Shown here: piece after piece, positions 19,498 through 25,000 of the stretch | How positions within the stretch are numbered: position 1 is the first letter of the stretch | Layout: every line of letters starts with the position of its first letter | Assembly: GCA_009760855.2 (NCBI GenBank) | Contig: WPIO01000029.1 | Span: forward strand, 1,455,001-1,480,000 | From: Cristatella mucedo | Taxonomy: Eukaryota; Bryozoa; Phylactolaemata; Cristatellidae | DNA length: 25,000 nt | Direction of reading: 5' to 3' | Notes under the pieces: generated by a model | Told to the model about the DNA's origin: nothing | The model's input: only the letters and a program-made list of their open reading frames with translations | Database searches by the model: none | Made by a program: the position numbers and the translations under genes

Positions 19498-20500
19498 CAC
19501 ATAAAGGATGAATAACAGGGACTCACTAAATGCTGTAATAAATAGGTGCGTTTTTAATTTCTTTTAAATGTAGTCAAGTCAGGGGATGTCGTGACTGAAG
19601 TCAGGAGTGAGTTCCAGGCTTTGGAAGCATACGAACTAAAGGCACGGTCTCCAAAGGATTTGAGGTTTGTACGAGGTATAGGTAAACAGTTAGTTTCCGA
19701 AAAGTGGGTGGTACGATGCTTGTCCTAGTCGGGGAGTATATCTGATAGGTAGGCTTGAGCCAAAGAATGAAGAGACCTAAAAGTGAGTGACAAAACCTTG
19801 AAGTCGATGCGTTGATTGACTGGTAGCCAGTGCAGGTCGATGAGAAGTGGTGCGATGTGGCAACTGTGATGCTCACGACAGACAATCCTAGCTGCAGAGT
19901 TTTGCACTAGCTGCAATCGCCTGATTGCACATGCCGGTAGGCCAGCAAGCAGTGAGTTACAGAAGTCAAGACGGGATGTCACAAATGCATGGACCGACTT
20001 GGACGTGGTATCCTTATCTATACAAGCCTGAATTTTAGCAATGTTGTGTAGCTGAATGTAGGCAGACTTGATTGTAGAGCTGATGTGGTCGTCTAACGAA
20101 AGGTCACTTTGGAACACGACGCCTAGATTTCGGGCAGATTCAACAGGAGATATGCTGGCAGAGCCGATTTTGAGCGTTAGCCTTTCCAATTTGTGAATCA
20201 TACTGGGTTTGCCCATAAATAATAATTTAGTTTTATCGTCGTTTAATTTAAGAACATTTGCTGCCATTCATTTGCGGGTGTCATTAATACATGCAGCAAG
20301 GGAGTTGAGGGGATTCGAGGTGCTCGAAGGCAGAGAGGGATCGAAGCAAAGGTACAACTGAGTGTCATCCGTGTAGAAGTGAAAGCCTAGATTGCGCTTG
20401 GCTATCCCATCGGCAAGAGGGAGAGTATAGACCGTGCAAAGAACCTGATCTAGCCCAGAGGATAGCGCTTGGACGAGCGCCAGCCCATTTAGGATGCAAA

Positions 20501-20927
20501 TGTCGGGGCGGCCAAACGCCGTCGATGCTACCTCCAAGAACCTGGGCAGGAATGCAGCCGTCGACACTTCGCCGCTGCGTGCGCAGGCTCCGTTGGTTTC
20601 TGGGGTGGGTGGGGGCGCACCACGGCCTGAAGTCCGGGTCCTCGTTTCTTATGCTCAGTCTTGAGACCAACCGATACGGTGTTGTTGCTTCGGACGTCAG
20701 CGGGGAAAAATTCTGGAATGCACCGGCGCATTGTCGGCTGCGCCTGTAGTAACCAGGCTGCTGTGGCGGCTACTGTTTCGCATAATGCTCTATCGCATGC
20801 CACAGCGAACGCATTATGTAAAACGCCCCCGCGCGACGCCGTCACTTTCACTGTCGACTTCGCGCTAGCGGTAGCGGCAGCAGCAGCGTTTACTGCAGGC
20901 AACGGAGTGGAGCATTGCCAGCCGATT
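20501..20927. other. GC-rich sequence upstream of LINE-A, unassigned
   Basis: It may include decayed upstream parts of the LINE-A coding region, but no motif could be aligned with confidence. No host gene recognised. Confidence 0.4.
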
Positions 20928-21078
20928 TAACGGCCTCATTTGTAGAGCGGCAGAAGAACCGTAATAGCTACCACCGCCGTTTGCAGTAGGCAATAAAGGA
21001 CCGCCCACTGCAGGAATCAAACCCACGACCTCGGTTGTGAAGAGCGAGCACCTTACCTTTCGGGCTATCACAGCGTGC
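20928..21078 (-). mobile_element. SINE-1, nearly complete copy
   Basis: On the minus strand: A-box GATAGCCCGAAAGGTAAGGT, GCTCGCTCTTCACAACCGAG, B-box GGTCGTGGGTTTGATTCCTG, body GGTCCTTTATTGCCTACTGC, TTCTTCTGCCGCTCTACAAA, and the end TGAGGCCGTTAAATCGGCTG. This copy shows the tRNA-like boxes most clearly. Confidence 0.85.
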
Positions 21079-21199
21079 AGAAGCACTTCGAACAGCAGTC
21101 CGGCTGCTAGCGGCCCTGTCGCACGCGGCAGCGGAGATGCTGCAGCCCCCGAGGGGGCCGGCGGGCTTAGCCGTCACAGGAACGCGGCTGCGCTACGAA

Positions 21200-21300
21200 A
21201 CGTTTAAAAAAAATTAAAATTTATTTCATTTTTAATGCAGGAAAATTTTTTGTCGGTCACGGAAATAAACTAAAAATTCTCTTCGGTACCTACACTATGA
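21200..21300. other. short AT-rich stretch
   Basis: A/T runs (poly-A of 8, ATTTATTTCATTTTTAAT) lie between SINE-1 and LINE-B. No coding or RNA signal is seen. Confidence 0.6.
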
Positions 21301-21317
21301 AATTACCAACTGACCGA

Positions 21318-22150
21318 CGATGAAACTGAACTGCTGCTCATAGAACACCCCAAGCTTGTGGCTGGACTGGAAGACTTTGCTCTTCTAACAGGTGATGCTG
21401 CTGTGCGACCGTCACCAAGTGCTCGAAATTTAGGTGTCTTCTTTGACAATTGCCTAAATTTGGAAAGTTCTGAGTCTGAAGAGACTTCTCTTCACCTGGC
21501 CATTACATCCGATCCCTGTCTAAGATTAGGTACTGTCTAACACGGTGGCTTGCAACAGTTTACCTACATCCTTGGTTCTGTCTCGGCAAGATTATTGCAA
21601 TTTAATTTCGGATGGGCTGCCAAAAAAGCCACTAGGTCACTGTAGCTAGTGTTTAATATGGCTGCAAGATTAGTTCACAAATCCCAGAGGTTTGACCACG
21701 TGTCTCCTTTGCTGAAAGAGCTTCGATGGCTGCTGGTTGATCGGAGCAAGTAGAGTAAAGCTCTTACGCTGACAGCTTCATCGTGCTCTCAGGACGTGTA
21801 CAGTCAATAAATTGGATGTTCCATAACTCCGCTTAAAGACCATTAGCGACAGAAGCTTTTGCTCTGCAGGTCCTAGGCTGTGGAACTCACTTCCACAGCT
21901 CTTACGCAACGAAAACTACTCTCCTGCTGCCGACTAAGGCACATCTTTTTCAGCCGTCCTAGACTACTACTTCTATTGTACTCACTACCGTAACTTCTCT
22001 CTTGACTAAGCTATGCTTCTCTCTTTCTCCTTGTTGCGTAATGAAGTCGTTGGCTACCGATTGTGTACCAAAAGCCGCTTAGGCTTTGGGTGCGCTATAG
22101 AAAACTCTCCCGCGGAACACCCACTTTGATTGTGTGGCTTTGTTGAGTTA
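21318..22150 (+). pseudogene. LINE-B: CR1/L2-like reverse transcriptase C-terminal remnant
   Basis: The frames read DDETELLLIEHPKL (family pattern LNxDKTExLLIG), SARNLGVFFDNCLNLE, then after decay SRQDYCN-like sequence, MAARLVHKSQRFDHVSPLLK, ELRWLLV and GPRLWNSLPQLL. This is the C-terminal order of CR1/L2-group reverse transcriptases. It is distinct from LINE-A, because the 3' UTRs do not align. Several stops and shifts are present and the segment between the NLGV and SRQDYC motifs is shortened. The 3' UTR (21900-22150) matches the nested fragment at 19213-19497. Confidence 0.8.
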
Positions 22151-22177
22151 CAGATGGAGGCACACCCATACAAACAA

Positions 22178-22202
22178 CACACACACACACACACACACAC
22201 AC
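22178..22202. repeat. (AC)n microsatellite
   Basis: A pure AC run of about 25 bp. A TG-rich partner follows at about 22290-22320 and an AT-rich stretch at about 22330-22400. Confidence 0.95.
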
Positions 22203-22528
22203 GAATCTGGGTTCCGAACGACCCGAGTTACTAACTCAGTCCTGAAAGATTAGGCAAGTAATCCGAGACCCTATACATAATACATATATATGTGTGTGTG
22301 CATGTGCGTGCTCGTGTGTATCCGTTTAAACGTAATATAATATATATAAATTTATCTTCCATAAACGTGTATGTATTAGATGTAGATATATATATTTTAT
22401 AAAGGGTGGATACAGAGAGAATAGAGGGAAGGCCTGGAACAGAGACGGAGACACAGAGAGACGCATAGAGAGAGAGAAACATAGAGAAACAGAAAGTGCT
22501 GGCCGTTGGGCGTAATGCGTTGGCCTCG

Positions 22529-22566
22529 CGTTCTCTCTATCTCTCTCGCTCTCTCACTTTCACTCT

Positions 22567-22624
<58 letters not shown>
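22529..22624. repeat. inverted CT / GA microsatellite
   Basis: An interrupted CT-rich tract (about 22529-22569) abuts a pure (GA)n tract (about 22570-22624) at CTCTCTCAGAGAGAG. The two are reverse complements and can fold back. Confidence 0.92.
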
Positions 22625-22627
<3 letters not shown>

Positions 22628-22881
22628 ATATCTCTGACTGCGTCCCTCGTTAGCATTGTGAGCCATTTGACGACTTTCATGACGACCTTCTCGGACGGGC
22701 GGGCGGGAAGCAGTGGATGCAAACTACGCGGCGGACGGCTTCGCTCTTGGCGGCTATAAGCATGAAGCGAGCGGGTGCAGCCAGCCGTCTTTGTGACTGA
22801 GCGGCAATGCGCGCACGTGTCAACCGCAATGATTTCGTCGTACACATAGTGGCACTAACTAGAAATGGCTACGACGCTGCA

Positions 22882-22993
22882 TCTCACCATTCAATTGAAT
22901 TTCCCTTTGCAGCAAACATACAGCGCCTAGAGGGAGATTGAGTTCTTTGAGGGCGCTTTATCAAGTGCACTATTATTATTATTATTATTATCT
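22882..22993 (+). mobile_element. LINE-A solo 3' end
   Basis: The stretch AATTTCCCTTTGCAGCAAAC, CAGCGCCTAGAGGGAGATTG and GAGGGCGCTTTATCAAGTGC, followed by (TTA)n, matches the LINE-A 3' end at 18846-18965, including some 3' UTR upstream of the tail. It is a severely 5'-truncated insertion. Confidence 0.85.
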
Positions 22994-23139
22994 TATGCTG
23001 TGACTTAAGTCTTTACAGTTAAGTGACGATACCGTGCACGGAGACGGCGGTCTTACGTTGTCTTGGAGGAGGAGGTCACGCGTCAGCAGCCAGAGCGTCG
23101 AGGGATTTGAGAGTGTAGAGATTTGGAAGTGTAGATTTG

Positions 23140-23310
23140 TGGGCCGCGACAGCCCAGGAGGCAAGGTGGTGCCCGCTCTTCACAATCGAGGCAGTCGGTT
23201 CGAATCCTGCAGTGGGTGACCATTTATTGCCAACCGAAAGCGGTGGTGAGCGACGTTAAGGCTTTTCTGCCGCTATACAAATGAGGCTGTTAAATCAGCT
23301 TGTATTGTCA
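23140..23310 (+). mobile_element. SINE-1, nearly complete copy
   Basis: A-box GACAGCCCAGGAGGCAAGGT, GCCCGCTCTTCACAATCGAG, B-box GTCGGTTCGAATCCTGC, body CCATTTATTGCCAACCGAAA, GGCTTTTCTGCCGCTATACA, and the end GAGGCTGTTAAATCAGCTTG. It is collinear with the other copies. Confidence 0.87.
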
Positions 23311-23319
23311 GAGAGTCAG

Positions 23320-24180
23320 GGGGAGCGGCGGCGGCGGCGGCGGCGGGCGAGCGTCAGCCGCGGCGCCGAAGCGTCCGAGCAGCCGAGGGCGAGGCTTTAC
23401 GGATTCGCGGGAGCGTCAGCCGAGGAGCCAGACACAGCGAGCCGGAGAGCCAGCGACGTGCCGGGTTTGAGCCTTCGCCACGCTGCGAGCGGGGCAGGTA
23501 CCCTCACCACCACCACCAGTCGACGACGGCAGCAGCAGTTCGGGAGTCACGCGGTCGGCTGGAGAGCCTGCGTCCGCCTGCGGACGGCGGACGTCCGACA
23601 ATTTCGCGTACGCTCGCGAGCGAGCGCGCGCGGTCGGTCGGGCGGGCATTCCCGTTCCTTGCCAGAGGGCGGGCGGCGGGGCAGGAGGATCGCCTCCCGG
23701 GGTTTAGGAGACGGGTCGTATCCTTCTTGAGAGCGGCGTTCGGGGCGCTCGCTCGAGGGCGCTGCTGCTGCTGCTGAGCCTGCCTGCAATGGGATCCTGA
23801 ACCGGCGCGCTGCCAGTTACGTCCTCGGCAATAGCGTCCCGGCTGAAGGGCTGGGCGGTCCTTGCGTTTGTCTTGGCGGGCGCGTTTGCGAGGAGCTGGG
23901 GGATAAAATTTAACTCGACGGGCAGCGACATTACGCGCTTCCGGTAAAATCCTCTGTCTGCGCTCGGCATCTCGGTCTAATTTATGTCACGAACTCGTTA
24001 ACCCTAGGTAATGGTAAGTAGGGTAATGCCAGAAACGCTGCAGGCGAGGCGACCTGGTTATTGCGCGTTTATCGCTCCTCAGGCCGCCGCTCGGCGAGCG
24101 GCGTGTCCGCCGCCGCTCGGCGAGCGGCGGCAGGACACGCCGCCTCCGCCGAGCGTTCGGCGTTACAATACGGTCGCTGT
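23320..24180. other. GC/CpG-rich island without a recognised gene
   Basis: It starts with a (CGG)n run and contains triplet runs (CAC at about 23506-23518, GCT at about 23760-23776) and a hairpin cluster at its right end. The long frame at 23281-23730 begins inside the SINE-1 tail and is Arg/Ala/Ser-rich without a domain. Confidence 0.5.
24083..24163. repeat. cluster of GC-rich inverted repeats
   Basis: The central palindrome, 24098-24143, has two 22-nt arms that pair perfectly around a 1-nt centre at 24120, apart from one unpaired A at 24132. Its inner part, CCGCTCGGCGAGCGG, also occurs just upstream (about 24085-24103) as a separate palindrome. A third small hairpin, CGCCGAGCGTTCGGCG, follows at about 24147-24162. 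Confidence 0.9.
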
Positions 24181-24680
24181 CGTGAACGGCCTTGAGACCT
24201 TGATTTTGGGGCAATTAGCTCACGCTGAGCTAACTTCCCGTCTCGATTAGCGTAACTTTTTATTTGGCAGCTGGCCTAGGCAATGCTCGAAGCAGCCATT
24301 GCTGCGGACGCCGGCGAGCGCCTTGATGCCACAGAAAGTCAACGAAAGTGCAACGGAGAACAGCGTGACGGGTCTTAAGTTGGGATGCCTCGAAGCGCAG
24401 GTAGAGCTGGCTTTACTATTCAGCTCAGCTGAGCACGCCTAAACCCGCTTCCGGTATGGCAGCGAATTCACTTAAATACGCATCTATCAATCGTGAAAGC
24501 CGGAACGGTCGGAAATTGACTTTCTTTCACATCTAGCTAGGGAACAGCTGAACTTGCCGCTGACGCACGAGTAGGGCAAGTTAGCTGCCAGCGAGAGACT
24601 TCTGTAGATTCGCCTTATCGGGGATGGCGATATAGAACGTTAATCTTGCTGTTTATTGAGCATGCTACCATTAACCGTAC
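24181..24680. other. intergenic, nothing recognised
   Basis: No gene, RNA or family repeat recognised between the hairpin cluster and the last LINE-A tail. Confidence 0.5.
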
Positions 24681-24685
24681 GATCG

Positions 24686-24770
24686 TGTTTCCTTCGCAGC
24701 AAATGTAAAGCGCTTAGAAAGAGATTGGGTTCTCTGAGGGCGCTTTATCAAGTGTGCTATTATTATTATA
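24686..24770 (+). mobile_element. LINE-A solo 3' end
   Basis: TTCGCAGCAAATGTAAAGCG, CTTAGAAAGAGATTGGGTTC and GAGGGCGCTTTATCAAGTGT, followed by (TTA)n, almost match the copies at 22882 and 18846. The upstream 3' UTR part is short. Confidence 0.85.
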
Positions 24771-25000
24771 GAATACCCACTTTAGTTGCCGTCTTATTTA
24801 AGGTCTGGTTTTTCACTGGCACCGTCTAGCACCGTCTGCTCGCATGCGAAAAGCGGCAGAGCGTCAATCGGATTAGCGCTAGCTATCGAATTTTCGGACG
24901 CGCAACGAAACAATATCTTTGCCGATAGACGGACGACGCCGTATTTTACGTGCTTCCCGAATGCAGATCAGTTGTGTGCATTCGAGAGCACATTCGAGAA

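Larger units (their letters stand above)
18846..20500 (-). pseudogene. LINE-A: CR1/L2/Rex1-like reverse transcriptase remnant with nested insertions
   Basis: On the minus strand this is the best-preserved non-LTR retrotransposon in the window. Motifs run in order: catalytic FYTDDTQLYLCFD (YxDD at 20375-20364, normally YADD), MAANVLKLNDDKTKLLFMG, SARNLGVVFQSDLSLDDHI, VTSRLDFCNSLLAGLP, QLVQNSAARIVCREH, IAPLLIDLHWLPVNQRIDFK, LTFRSLHSLAQAYLSDILPD and SKAWNSLL. This order is diagnostic of CR1/L2/Rex1-group elements. The frame is interrupted by a TGA at 20270-20268, where Trp is expected, a TAG at 19727-19725 and a TAA near the end. Upstream of the catalytic box the reading is shifted and decays. 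The 3' UTR is split by LINE-B and SINE-2 pieces and resumes at about 18990-18846, ending in an (ATT)n tail. It cannot encode a working enzyme. Confidence 0.9.

Noticed and set aside
23281-23730. 149-codon plus-strand frame
   Set aside because: It starts within the SINE-1 tail and runs through CGG-rich DNA; low-complexity Arg-rich peptide without a domain.

Overview
The window is nuclear DNA from an invertebrate-type animal. Genes are sparse and split by introns with GT-AG borders. There are long (GA)n/(CT)n tracts, tRNA-derived SINEs and decayed CR1/L2-like LINEs, and CpG dinucleotides are abundant, not depleted. No operons, ribosome-binding sites or CRISPR arrays are present. The sequence does not fix the phylum; a spiralian or other bilaterian is my low-confidence guess.

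The one gene I can establish is follistatin (fst), on the minus strand at the left end. Three coding exons are visible: exon 1 (6161-6224, signal peptide), exon 2 (3342-3542, N-terminal TB-like activin-binding domain) and exon 3 (79-327, first ten-cysteine follistatin domain). All are joined by phase-1 GT-AG introns. The gene continues past the left edge, where FS2, FS3 and the C-terminus are expected. The introns (about 3.0 and 2.6 kb) are GC-rich and hold minisatellites and one LINE tail, but no convincing nested gene.

The rest, about 18.7 kb upstream of fst, is intergenic and dominated by repeats. I define four repeat groups from sequence shared within the window. SINE-1 is tRNA-derived: five nearly complete copies and three fragments. 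LINE-A is a CR1/L2/Rex1-like non-LTR retrotransposon with two coding remnants and four solo 3' ends. LINE-B is a second, related element with one coding remnant and one 3' fragment. SINE-2 is a tRNA head joined to a LINE-A-like tail. LINE-B and SINE-2 interrupt the 3' part of one LINE-A copy at 18846-20500. Simple-sequence blocks lie at 963-1016, 8970-9060, 9450-9862, 17500-18260 and 22529-22624. GC/CpG-rich islands without a recognisable gene lie at about 6550-7250, 9990-10990 and 23320-24180; the last holds a cluster of near-perfect hairpins.

The main results are the assembly of a partial follistatin gene from exons too short or too fragmented to look like a gene, and a probable LINE/SINE partnership visible in one locus. 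I found no undescribed multi-gene system.
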